NCBI RefSeq assembly: GCF_000187245.1
Contig: NC_027860.1
Location: forward strand, 1,054,001 to 1,118,000
Length of the DNA stretch: 64,000 nucleotides
Reading direction: 5' to 3'
Origin: Ogataea parapolymorpha DL-1
Lineage: Eukaryota > Ascomycota > Pichiomycetes > Pichiales > Pichiaceae
Positions 9,186 through 21,014 of the stretch are shown here, piece by piece. The notes under the pieces were generated by a model that worked only from the letters and a program-made list of their open reading frames with translations, was not told the DNA's origin and ran no database searches. The stretch's first letter is position 1. Each line of letters opens with the position of its first letter. The translations under genes and the position numbers were made by a program.

Positions 9186-10682
9186 ATGATCTGCTCTATC
9201 TCAGGCAATCCGGCTCAGGAGCCAGTGTTATCTACGAAATCTGGCCACGTCTTTGAAAAGAGGCTGGTGGAGGAATATATCGCGCAGCATGGGACAGACC
9301 CGATATCCGGAGATTCACTAAGTCCTGAAGATTTGGTGGCCATTCAGGTGTCTGCTTCGGAAAAGCCACTAGTGGTGCGCGAATCTGCATCAACCTCGAT
9401 TCCTTCATTGTTGTCATTATTTCAGCGCGAGTGGGATGCATTGGCTCTGGAGACATTTGAGCTACGCAAACAGCTGAATCAATACAAAAAAGAGCTCAGT
9501 CTAGCTTTGTACAAACAGGATGCAGCAGTGCGAGTCGCCGCAAGCGCCATCAAACAACGCGACGAGTACAAAAGGGCTTTAGAGGAGCTTACGACGAAGC
9601 TTGGAAAGGGAGAGGCCATTGAGATCGACACACCAGCGGAACAATCCAACGGATCACAACCACTGTTTGAAGAGTATGCTAGTCAATTACTGGAGGCACA
9701 TTCGCAATTATATCAACGACACCGTTCGCAGAAATATAAGTCTCCAATTGATGAGAGCTCGCACATAAAGTTTACATTTGAAGAAGACTTCAAAATATGG
9801 GATGGACAAAAGAAGAAAACAACTCTGGTTCAAGCAGAATTTAACTCTGAAAGAACCAAACTATTACTCGCGTATTCGGAAAACGTTATCGTGATATACG
9901 ATTTGTTTCAAAATAGGCTTATCAATCGGCATGCGCTTCCTAAACGGACCAAATTTAGTTATTTGCAGTGGCTCAACGAACATAAGTATGTGTACGCCTC
10001 CACCGACGGGACAGTCCATATTGTTGAAGACGAATCTGAAACAAAGTTCCAATTGGAAAAGAAGTCAATCACGAGCATTTTGGCCCATCCCTTACTACCT
10101 TATCTGATTATAGCACAGGCCGACAGGCTATATATATTCGACGGAGACAATAAGCTCTACGAGTCAACTCCTTTTGAATCCAACATTAGTGAGATGGCTC
10201 TGCATCAAGATGGTTTATTCTTAGGCTTGTGCTTCGAAGATAACGTCGTTCAAATATTCAATATTGCAAAAAGCTCTGTCGAACTCAACGTTTCCATTGA
10301 CTCGCTTGGCAGTGTCGAGAAGATAGATAAACTTTTATTTGCACCAAACGGCTACTCGCTGGTGATACATTGTTTTACCGACTCGGGCTCGAAAGTTGGA
10401 ATATATGACTTGAGGAAAGACGTTTTTCAAGCTGTATTGGATTCTCCAAGTAGTGCTGTTCTTGCTATTGACAGGGCTTCCTCATACCTTTTCAATGATC
10501 AGACGCTATTCAGATACTACAAAAAGAACAAGAAGTGGAGCTCCGAGGTTGCACAAATTCCTGATCTCGCTCAGGACGTGATTGTCAATCTTGAAATTAA
10601 GTCTCTAGAGGACCATTATGAGGTTTTAGCTGTTCTGAAAGACGGAACCTTAAAGAGGTACTCGTTGCAAGCAGATGTATAA
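9186..10682 (+). CDS. PRP19: PRP19, U-box E3 ligase of the spliceosomal NineTeen complex
   Basis: The protein is 498 residues (yeast Prp19 is 503). Residues 1-55 are the U-box: MICSISGNPAQEPVLS, the VFEKRLVEEYI helix and the DPISGDSL loop. Next is the Prp19 tetramerisation coiled coil at about 65-135 (SIPSLLSLFQREWDALALETF is a family hallmark; SALYKQDAA-like repeats follow). The C-terminal 300 residues form a WD40-type beta-propeller with weakly conserved repeats. The protein is an E3 ubiquitin ligase and the scaffold of the NTC. It stabilises U5/U6 during spliceosome activation and has a role in DNA-damage response. The start is fixed by the U-box beginning at the first residues. Confidence 0.95.
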   Translation: MICSISGNPAQEPVLSTKSGHVFEKRLVEEYIAQHGTDPISGDSLSPEDLVAIQVSASEKPLVVRESASTSIPSLLSLFQREWDALALETFELRKQLNQYKKELSLALYKQDAAVRVAASAIKQRDEYKRALEELTTKLGKGEAIEIDTPAEQSNGSQPLFEEYASQLLEAHSQLYQRHRSQKYKSPIDESSHIKFTFEEDFKIWDGQKKKTTLVQAEFNSERTKLLLAYSENVIVIYDLFQNRLINRHALPKRTKFSYLQWLNEHKYVYASTDGTVHIVEDESETKFQLEKKSITSILAHPLLPYLIIAQADRLYIFDGDNKLYESTPFESNISEMALHQDGLFLGLCFEDNVVQIFNIAKSSVELNVSIDSLGSVEKIDKLLFAPNGYSLVIHCFTDSGSKVGIYDLRKDVFQAVLDSPSSAVLAIDRASSYLFNDQTLFRYYKKNKKWSSEVAQIPDLAQDVIVNLEIKSLEDHYEVLAVLKDGTLKRYSLQADV

Positions 10683-10831
10683 TTAGATATTTTATTGTAA
10701 CATAATAAATAAACGAACAAGCGGCCGTTTTCTATCATCGTCTCGGTAAAAAAAGCTGGGCATATTCGGCATCCCTCAAATAAAATTTAAAACCTGATAA
10801 AATACCGACTGAGACATAAATTTGCCTTGGA

Positions 10832-11512
10832 ATGAAAAGTATAGCTTTTCTGCCTCTGAAAAGGACTTCCCATAGCGAGGCTCTCATAAAGGAAGCAACA
10901 AAAGACACCCGATGGGGGCCGACTACTGCGGAGTTGAACCAGCTATCTCGGCTTTCAAACCACCCGCGCGACTTGGGTTCGATCACCAAAGAATTGTCCC
11001 GCAAACTGCGTTCCAAAAGCCCCATCCAAATTCACAAAGCGCTATCGGTTGTGCTCTATATGTTACAGACCTCGTCATCTGAGTTTGTTTCTTGGCTGAC
11101 AATGAATCAATATTCGATCAGAACCCTCAGGGAATATCAGATAGATACACGCCGAAAGCACGCCGAGGATGCTCAACTCGCTTTCAACATCCGCAACAAG
11201 GCATCTGAAATCCTCAGGTTGCTCGAAAACCGAGAGCTTTTGAGACAAAAACGTCAAGAATTCATAACTTTCAGAGAAGAAATGAAATTGCCAACTCCTC
11301 GATCTTCCTTGGATATGCCAAGCCGGAGTTCATTCACAGGTGAACGCAATTGCAAATCATTGGAGATAAATAGAGCCGACCTTTTCCGTGAATTGGATGC
11401 CTATTCGTCCTCATCAGATGAAGAAAGAGAACGTCGAGGAAGCATGCTTAGTAATATCTTGGAGCTAGAAGAAGAAGTGAATCATTTTGAACCCAGGTCA
11501 ATGCGGATTTGA
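10832..11512 (+). CDS. ENT4: ENTH-domain epsin-like protein, ENT4-like
   Basis: The protein is 226 residues. Residues about 15-130 form an ENTH/ANTH-type helical domain (EALIKEATKDTRWGPTTAELNQLSRLS, then LRSKSPIQIHKALSVVLYMLQTSS). This fold binds phosphoinositides on endosomal or plasma membranes. The C-terminal 90 residues are charged and serine-rich and lack the UIMs, NPF motifs and clathrin boxes of Ent1/Ent2. That matches the short S. cerevisiae Ent4 (about 247 residues), whose exact cargo is not settled. The gene ends about 530 bp before UBI4. Confidence 0.75.
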   Translation: MKSIAFLPLKRTSHSEALIKEATKDTRWGPTTAELNQLSRLSNHPRDLGSITKELSRKLRSKSPIQIHKALSVVLYMLQTSSSEFVSWLTMNQYSIRTLREYQIDTRRKHAEDAQLAFNIRNKASEILRLLENRELLRQKRQEFITFREEMKLPTPRSSLDMPSRSSFTGERNCKSLEINRADLFRELDAYSSSSDEERERRGSMLSNILELEEEVNHFEPRSMRI

Positions 11513-11620
11513 TAAACCAACATCAATAATGAGCTGTCACATCCTGCTACTTAGTATCAAGACAATTTTGTCGTCGCGTCGATTGTGACTTAATTAATAT
11601 TTAACAGCCAGCCGCACCCC

Positions 11621-11636
11621 GCCAGAAAGTTCTGGC
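11621..11636 (+). promoter_or_regulatory. Heat-shock element-like inverted repeat before UBI4
   Basis: Perfect 7-bp inverted arms (GCCAGAA and TTCTGGC) are separated by AG, giving GAA-AG-TTC with the two-base spacing of Hsf1 units. It has two perfect units and a degenerate third, about 405 bp upstream of the UBI4 start. Confidence 0.5.
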
Positions 11637-11944
11637 ATAATAAATAATGCGCCACAAATATAAAAGTTACCGCCACATCGTAATTCCTCAAACCGAGCCG
11701 CACAACTTTATCCGATTAATCCAGATGAGGCGTATCTTAGAAACAGAGATGCTATCAAAACAAGGAGGACTTAGGCTCTACTTTTAAAGGGCGATACCGA
11801 ACAATTGTATGGAAATCATGCCTTTGTCCAGGTGAACAAGCAATGTTTTTGTTGTTGTGGTCATTTTATTTAGTTAGGCAGCTCTGTTATCAGGTGTGGC
11901 TGGTGTAAAACAACATTTCTTTTTTCGAAAACCCCCCCTTATTC

Positions 11945-11953
11945 TTTGCCACC
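11945..11953 (-). promoter_or_regulatory. Proteasome-associated control element (PACE) before UBI4
   Basis: TTTGCCACC on the plus strand is the exact complement of the Rpn4 target GGTGGCAAA. It lies 27 bp before the TATA box and about 90 bp before the UBI4 start. Rpn4 control is inferred. Confidence 0.55.
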
Positions 11954-11979
11954 GAAATTGCCTGTTTTCCGTAGCAACA

Positions 11980-11987
11980 TATAAATA
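11980..11987 (+). promoter_or_regulatory. TATA box of UBI4
   Basis: TATAAATA lies 55 bp before the UBI4 start codon, directly after the stress-element cluster. This fits a TATA-dependent, strongly inducible promoter. Confidence 0.6.
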
Positions 11988-12011
11988 TCGCGCATCCCCT
12001 AAACTTTGTAA

Positions 12012-14327
<2,316 letters not shown>

Positions 14328-14388
14328 ATTAGTATGTATTAGGTATAACTATGAGAAAACGCTCTATCGCAACTTATATTAGTGTACT

Positions 14389-17300
14389 TCATTTGTTTAA
14401 TGCATTGCTAATCTCCATGTTGACCACGGAGTTAATTTCCAAAGAGGCCACTTCTTCAAGCTTTTTCTTACAGGTTTCAGAAACGGCGGGGCAAACTCTC
14501 GCAAACTCGCTGGTAGCCCTAATGAATGCAATCAAAACATTTTGAAGGTTTTCTCTGTTGGCACAATTTGTTGAAATAGTGATCCAAATGTCAAACATTT
14601 GCTTCTTCAAGTCATCGTCCAAGATTTCGAAAGACTTCAAAAGTTTTGCGAAACCTTTAATTATAGCCAATTGAGTTTTATAGGTTTGCTGGTAACGATC
14701 ATCGTCAAAATATTCAACTAGGTTTTTCATAATGTGCTCACAAAGGTTTCTGTTGGGCTCGGCAAGGTTCAATGCGCTCGATTGGTTTTCGAGTAGCTGA
14801 ATCTTCATTTCTTCCAATCGAGCGTCCTTGGCTTTTTTGTTTGACTTTGTAGCATCGTCTTCCGAATCCGTATCCATATCCGACTCATTCTTTGGCTTCG
14901 GTTGGATGAATAAGTCAATCAAGCCCAAATATTCTTCATACATTTCCTCGTCTGGGAAAGTTCCCAAGAAAATACCCAGCGATTGTACGCTGTGAATTGC
15001 GTATTCCTTGTTTTTCCGTCTAGCTTCAACTAAAATACAACGCTTGACCTGATCAAAAGTCTGTATGTTCTCCGTCTCATGGAGATAATTTGGGGTCTTA
15101 GTAGCTAAAAGAACCAGCGATCTCAACAAATTCTCCTTACCTTTGTAAGACCTGCCCCTAAGAGACACAATGAGGATTTCATAGAGCTGGCCTAGGTAGT
15201 TACCCAGTGAGCCGATCTCTGGTCCCAATTTGTCCACAATCTCAATAATTGAGAGAGCAATACTCTGTCTAATCTGTAAATCGGTAGAATTAATGTGGGA
15301 CATGATGAGCTCAATTATTTCTTTAAGATAGAGCTTGATTGGCCCACTTCCTCCAGAGGAAGAATCTTCCCATGCTGTAGTGAATAAATCGGAAACCTCC
15401 TTGACAGGGTCATGCTTTCCAACAAAAATCAAGGGAAGAAAGCTGACTGCAATTGACTGAAACTTATCACCAGAGTACTTGGAAATGGATTCCGAAGCGC
15501 TGGCGGAAAGCAATTTGAGTTTTTCATTATCACCAGCTTCAAAATAGTACGCTTTCAACCTCTTCGCCAAACTATCGATTTTTTTCAGTGAGGCTATACG
15601 TACACAGTATCCAGCGGAAATAGCGTAGGACTTCGACACAGTTTCATTTCTGTCTTTCAGTTGACTCATGCAAATTTTGAGAAAGTCGTCCCCATGTGTC
15701 TGCGAAATAATGTAATGTCTGGTGATGAGAGTGATGATGATTTTCGACCCTGTCACTTTGGACGGTAATCCAACAGACTTCTTCACCGCATCTGAAAGAT
15801 GAACGATAAAATCAGTCATCAAGTTTTCATCCAAAAGGTTCATTAACTGTTCAATTGCTTCCATAATAGGGGAGCTACCAAGCGCGGCAAGTCTTTGGGA
15901 ATCAATATCGTCTGATTTCATATTATACTTGTCCGCATTTAGTGCGAGATAATTAACGACTTGAGGTTCAATAGATGACATCATCATCGTCAATTGCCCA
16001 ACCATGTCGCAAATATAAGGCTTCAACAAGATCGATGATGATCTGGCGAGCTTTATGATGATTTGCAAAGCAAAATTCTTCACATCATCGGAATCGTTCA
16101 ACAGACCATTTGACCCTAAAAGAAAAGGCACTAGCTGCGATAGAATCTTTGAGTCATTCGAGGTTTGATGATCAGTGCTTGAGATTTTATTGACCATCGT
16201 TGTCGCAAGATACCGGGTCAGCGAGTTTCCCTCCACCCGCACACTCTCTTTGATATCGTCCATAACTCTGAAAGCCATAGTCCAAATTTTTTCCAAATGA
16301 GTCTCATACTCTTCGAATGAGACATGGCGAAGTAAGTCCTGAATGGCAGCTGCTGAAGCCTGTCTCACTCTCCATTCGCGGCTTCCCATATTTGTAAGGA
16401 GATCACTCAAAATGGTCTCGAAGTTGTCCGTGATCACTTTTGAGTTTGGAAGCAAAGAACTCCATATATCATTCATAGTTTGGGCAACTGATGGACTTGG
16501 ATCGAACCTGTATCTAAAAAGTTTTGGAATCAGTCTGGACGCCAGCTTCTGATCATTGGAAATTAAAGTCTCCAGCTTAGACTTGTCCAATATTGCGCCC
16601 AGGCCAAAAGCTATACCTTTTCTAGACGACCACAAAGCAGAACTTTTGGCAATGGACATAAATTTATAGACCAAGCTGGGATCCCCGACTTCGGAAGCAA
16701 GATTTAAAACATCTTTGTAAGTGGACACAGAGCTGTCACCTGTATTCATAACACCCGGATCAAACAGTTCAGTTTCCTCATGAAGATATCCACTGGTGGC
16801 AGATTTTCGGGAATCGGTGAACGAGCTGAGCAAATCATGCGTCAGCGTATCTTTCAATTCTGCATCGCCCATTTCATACACCATGCTCAAACCTCTTGTT
16901 GCAGACTCTTGTATGATTTCGTCCTTGTCTGTCAGAAACCTCAGGAACGAGCGTTGGAGTAACCCTAAATTATTTTGGAGGTGCTCAAGGTGTCCACAAT
17001 GCTGAACTAGTGACAAAAGCCAAATACATCCTGCTCTTTTCAAAGCAGGCTTTGTATTCGCACAAGCCTCAATAATAGTGTCCAATATAATTGGTAATCT
17101 AGAGTCATCATGCTCTAATGGAGGACTCAAAGATTCGTCTCTGATGTCCAGTTTATTTGCCACCACTTTGGATTGAACACCTGCAGCAAGGATGCTAAAT
17201 GCTTCCCCCGCTGTGAAATAAAACTCTGTCTGTTTTGAATTATGAGTCCCATATAGCGCAGACTCGATCAGGGGCAAATATTCTGTATCTGAAATTGGAA

Positions 17301-19725
17301 GTGAGAGGCTCACACAAGAGATGGCAATGGCAGCTTTTTCGTTAAGCTTTTTCACTTGAGGCAATAACAATTCAACAAACTTACTCTTGTATGAGTTCAC
17401 TTTTGATGATAAAGTTAAAACCGGTCCCAAACATCCATACGAAGCGAGTTGTGACAAGCTTTCGAGGCCTTCTCTATGAAACCTCGAAGATGGAGAATTA
17501 ATGTAATTCTCTATTTTCATTAAAACTTCGTCAAACAGCTCGGTTGAAACAAGCCTTTGTTTTCCACGTAAGACCAACTGAGAAATCAAAAAGGAAGTAG
17601 CCATGATTTGATCATCGCTCAATAAGCTAGTTAAAAGAGACTTCAAATTCTCCTCCTCTAAAGTGTCCTGAGAAGCGATGATAGCCAGACATTTGGAAGC
17701 ATACAACAGTACATCGTCTGAGAGGGACACAGTGAGAATGGCTTTGAGTCGATCGATAGAAGAGATCGTACTGCAGAGTGCTTGCCGAGGACTTGATATG
17801 AGGATCTGATACAATTGTCGACCAGCTTCCAAACCTGACTCAGATATAAAAACCTCGAGCTGCATCTTCAGGAATACAGAAAGAACGGACAGGTGCGGGT
17901 CCAGCTGTAAGGGCTCATCCTCTAGACGCTTTAATTCTTTCACGATCAAGCTTTTCACTTTTTCATCGTACTCTAATGCATTTTCCAGTCGTATTTCCCA
18001 CTGCTGATCAGGAACAATAACAGTGACGCATCCTCTAATGGCTTGCATCACAAGACACCTCCAAGCAAAGGTCATTAGCTTACCAATATTAGCGTGGTCA
18101 ATATGATGGGCTTCTTGAACTAGGGATTCGAAATCAGGAAATTCCACCGTCACTTTCGACTCAGACGATTTGATGTTTTGTATCAAAGAGAAGTAATAAG
18201 GATGCAATCCTTTGGATGCTTCCTCTAAAGTTTCAGGTTTATCAAATTGAGTTTGCGCAAGAACATTCACGATTCTGGCCCTTGTATCACTGAATGGAAA
18301 ACAGGCATTCACTAGCTTCACTGCAGCATAACGACAACTCAAAATGTTATCCTTCGTTTCAAATGTCGGCATTTCCTTGATATAGGACTCTAATACATCC
18401 ATAAGCTTCTGCTTCTCGTCAGATGGTAATTGTGGCAATAAAGGGGCCAAAGCGGAAATTGCGTCTTGAATACTGGATCTAAGGTCAGCAGATTCGTGCT
18501 CCATCATTTTGAATAAGAAGTTGACAAATGTACAATCTTCCGGAACTTTAAGTCTTCGTAAGACCACGGCCAAGGCCTCGTATTGAAAACGACGCTGTGT
18601 CGTGTTCGTTGCATCTTCTTTTGCGAGATTGTTTCTTAGCTGAATAGCAATGGTCTTGCAAAGAGTTTCGTCGTGTCTAGTTTCATTTTTCAGCATGGCA
18701 GTTGATAGCCATTTGATGAATTTAATCGTCGATTGTTTCAACCTCGGATAATCAGACTCCAGTCCAAGCGAGCATAATTGAGCAGCTTTAGGGGAGGAAG
18801 CTGCCAAATGCGACTGACTGCAAAAATTCATGATTTTCTCTTGCAGATACAAAGAAGCAGGAGGCCGCTCGCTATCGCCTATGAATAAATCTATCAACTG
18901 ATCAACCAATGATTTACTTTCGTAATTTACCTGGATTCTCTTCAAAAATGAAGTGGCGTCATTTGCAAGTGAAGTTGAGGTATCTGCTGAAGCAATGATA
19001 GCAATTATTGTGGCCGAATTCTGAAAAATTGCCTCAGAGAACCTGAATATCGCTTTTTTGTAATTCGTTAAAGTGCCTAGATCGAATGTTGCGCCTGCCT
19101 GATAGGTGAAAAAAGAGATAGACGAGCTTGAAAGACCTGGAAACGTGAGATTTTGAGGAATATTGTGAGACTCATCGGGAAGTACTGGACCCATCAACAT
19201 GAATTCCGAAAATTTGTTGATGAGGAAAGTCTGATCAGATTCGTTGACATTCCAAGAGGAGAGGTACGCACCCTTTTGTGAGTCGTCTGCGTGCCAATCT
19301 AGGAGTAGCTTGCAAAGGACATTAAACATCCTGGAGGCAATCACATCCTTCATCGCCGAAATGCCATCTATTATCAGAGGTATCAAATCGAGTCTTTCTT
19401 TCTCTGGAAGGCGAGGCAATCCTTTGGAGATGAAGAGTAATGTATAAGACTGAACCACCGTAGGATCTACACCCGCTGCCACGTTTGGTGATTTGACTTG
19501 GTTTATAAGATTCCTTATAGGAAGCTTGACATTTGAAGTGTTTATTCTGGTGAGTAAGTATTTCACAATTTTGTTGATTTGAGTCCTAACTGCAACATCA
19601 GAGGACGAAAATTTGAGGAGGATAGGAGCCAAGTATAAATTCAAAGCAGACTCAAATTTTACGTCTGTGTCTGCCAATGCAAGCCGCAGCTCCACCTTCT
19701 CTACAAGTGCCAATTCGTTACTCAT
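14389..19725 (-). CDS. ECM29: ECM29, proteasome-associated HEAT-repeat scaffold
   Basis: The protein is 1778 residues from the ATG at 19725. The longer frame to 19779 starts with GTG and is not used. The start MSNELALVEKVELRLALADTD is typical of Ecm29, followed by LNLYLAPILLKFSS. The whole protein is HEAT/armadillo repeats (S. cerevisiae Ecm29 is 1868 residues). Ecm29 tethers the 26S core and regulatory particles, acts in proteasome quality control and remodels proteasomes under oxidative stress, in cytosol and nucleus. The segment with the SDMDTDSEDDATKSNKKAKDAR stretch is an acidic/basic loop near the C-terminus. A one-mismatch PACE element lies about 264 bp upstream. It sits next to UBI4 in convergent orientation. 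Confidence 0.92.
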   Translation of the reverse strand: MSNELALVEKVELRLALADTDVKFESALNLYLAPILLKFSSSDVAVRTQINKIVKYLLTRINTSNVKLPIRNLINQVKSPNVAAGVDPTVVQSYTLLFISKGLPRLPEKERLDLIPLIIDGISAMKDVIASRMFNVLCKLLLDWHADDSQKGAYLSSWNVNESDQTFLINKFSEFMLMGPVLPDESHNIPQNLTFPGLSSSSISFFTYQAGATFDLGTLTNYKKAIFRFSEAIFQNSATIIAIIASADTSTSLANDATSFLKRIQVNYESKSLVDQLIDLFIGDSERPPASLYLQEKIMNFCSQSHLAASSPKAAQLCSLGLESDYPRLKQSTIKFIKWLSTAMLKNETRHDETLCKTIAIQLRNNLAKEDATNTTQRRFQYEALAVVLRRLKVPEDCTFVNFLFKMMEHESADLRSSIQDAISALAPLLPQLPSDEKQKLMDVLESYIKEMPTFETKDNILSCRYAAVKLVNACFPFSDTRARIVNVLAQTQFDKPETLEEASKGLHPYYFSLIQNIKSSESKVTVEFPDFESLVQEAHHIDHANIGKLMTFAWRCLVMQAIRGCVTVIVPDQQWEIRLENALEYDEKVKSLIVKELKRLEDEPLQLDPHLSVLSVFLKMQLEVFISESGLEAGRQLYQILISSPRQALCSTISSIDRLKAILTVSLSDDVLLYASKCLAIIASQDTLEEENLKSLLTSLLSDDQIMATSFLISQLVLRGKQRLVSTELFDEVLMKIENYINSPSSRFHREGLESLSQLASYGCLGPVLTLSSKVNSYKSKFVELLLPQVKKLNEKAAIAISCVSLSLPISDTEYLPLIESALYGTHNSKQTEFYFTAGEAFSILAAGVQSKVVANKLDIRDESLSPPLEHDDSRLPIILDTIIEACANTKPALKRAGCIWLLSLVQHCGHLEHLQNNLGLLQRSFLRFLTDKDEIIQESATRGLSMVYEMGDAELKDTLTHDLLSSFTDSRKSATSGYLHEETELFDPGVMNTGDSSVSTYKDVLNLASEVGDPSLVYKFMSIAKSSALWSSRKGIAFGLGAILDKSKLETLISNDQKLASRLIPKLFRYRFDPSPSVAQTMNDIWSSLLPNSKVITDNFETILSDLLTNMGSREWRVRQASAAAIQDLLRHVSFEEYETHLEKIWTMAFRVMDDIKESVRVEGNSLTRYLATTMVNKISSTDHQTSNDSKILSQLVPFLLGSNGLLNDSDDVKNFALQIIIKLARSSSILLKPYICDMVGQLTMMMSSIEPQVVNYLALNADKYNMKSDDIDSQRLAALGSSPIMEAIEQLMNLLDENLMTDFIVHLSDAVKKSVGLPSKVTGSKIIITLITRHYIISQTHGDDFLKICMSQLKDRNETVSKSYAISAGYCVRIASLKKIDSLAKRLKAYYFEAGDNEKLKLLSASASESISKYSGDKFQSIAVSFLPLIFVGKHDPVKEVSDLFTTAWEDSSSGGSGPIKLYLKEIIELIMSHINSTDLQIRQSIALSIIEIVDKLGPEIGSLGNYLGQLYEILIVSLRGRSYKGKENLLRSLVLLATKTPNYLHETENIQTFDQVKRCILVEARRKNKEYAIHSVQSLGIFLGTFPDEEMYEEYLGLIDLFIQPKPKNESDMDTDSEDDATKSNKKAKDARLEEMKIQLLENQSSALNLAEPNRNLCEHIMKNLVEYFDDDRYQQTYKTQLAIIKGFAKLLKSFEILDDDLKKQMFDIWITISTNCANRENLQNVLIAFIRATSEFARVCPAVSETCKKKLEEVASLEINSVVNMEISNALNK

Positions 19726-21014
19726 GGCAGATATAAAGTAGACTGAGAAAAAATACCAAAGGCAAATTATGTCAAACACTACTACGGCTCTGAGTTCAAA
19801 GTTGGATCATGGCAGTGCAGATAAGAGTTGGTTTTCGAAGGCTCGGGGAAATAAAGATATTTCCCGGCAAAGCAGGTTGGTTGGGTAAACTACACAAAAT
19901 ATAAATAGTGAAGAGATCAAGGTGCATTGCAAAGCCGCAATCTAGTGAGGGCTAGACTGAAATAGGGGTTCTTTGCTTTTCTGTCCTTTTTGCCACATTT
20001 GATATCCAGTTGCAATCTTGTGTCCTGCAAGAGATACCAGTTGTACAGTGCAAGATGGCGTATTTGACCACTGTAGTGGGGATGCACCAATGTATTATAC
20101 TGGAGATCTCGCTCACGTTATCACACAATCGGATCTGAACAATAGATGCATGTGGAATCTAGTATATGCAATGTCTAATTTTTATTTGTAAAAAAAATTA
20201 TCATGTACACAACTCAAACATCATTAAGTCAAAACGAGAATTGGCCTGATAGCTAAATTTGGTTGCCCAAACAACAGACAAGAAAATATGCAGGTAATAC
20301 TCGTCCCAAATTCCTTTTGTTTTTGATGCTGTGGCGCTTGAATTAACCTTCTTTCACCAATGCATTTAGTGTGTTTGTTCGTGTGCTGTATACACATCTG
20401 GAGTACAGGATCTTGTTGTTAGGTGTGAGCTGTGTGTTCTGTACACTCGTGCTAAGATCAATTATGGAATCTTACAGCTGACACCGTGACTCGGTGACAA
20501 CCTATATTTTAGTATCAAATGAGTCTGACTGGTACAATTTTGCATAAGAACAATTGATTGAGGGACCTCAATGCATCACTAAACTGGTGTCTCAGATCTT
20601 TGTCTTAGATCTGCCTTTAGATCGAACGTTTTTTTGTAAACAAAACCTTTACTGCTTGATCCAAAACTTTGTGGTACACGATCCACATTATCAGATACAC
20701 AATTCACACATATTGCACACTATAAGAAAGACAAAAGCCATAAATATAATTATGTGCATTCTGTCATTGGGATATCACTTTCTTGTTCTTTTGTTCCATT
20801 AAGACTCTTGTGGGAGAACTAACTATCTTCTGGATTTTTAATCTTTAGTCATTTAGCTTTAAAAGAAAGATACCAAAGAAGCTTAAGTCAATAGTTGATT
20901 TGCATCCTCTACTAATCAGCCATCTCTTCTTATTGCACAACATCTAAGTCAATAAAATTACTTTCAAGCGCTTCAAATTCTGCACAGTGATATAACTAGG
21001 TATTGCAAATTACT
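19726..21014. other. Long non-coding region between ECM29 and the RNA-binding protein gene
   Basis: At 1.29 kb this is the longest gene-free stretch in the window. Next to ECM29 it holds a PACE-like box (19989-19997) and an AGGGG near 19963. Further right are two compact inverted repeats: ATTGAGG-GA-CCTCAAT (20557-20572) and CAGATCT-7 nt-AGATCTG (20593-20613). A forward frame at 20554-20802 begins with TTG and has no early ATG, so it is not counted as a gene. The right 400 bp probably form a long promoter or leader for the downstream RNA-binding protein. No tRNA, snoRNA or mobile-element hallmark was recognised. Confidence 0.5.
19989..19997 (-). promoter_or_regulatory. PACE-like element before ECM29
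   Basis: On the coding strand of ECM29 this reads TGTGGCAAA, one mismatch from the Rpn4 box GGTGGCAAA. It lies about 264 bp upstream of the chosen start codon. Confidence 0.35.

Noticed and set aside
20554..20802. 82-codon forward frame in the 1.3-kb gap
   Set aside because: It has no early ATG and its composition looks random.
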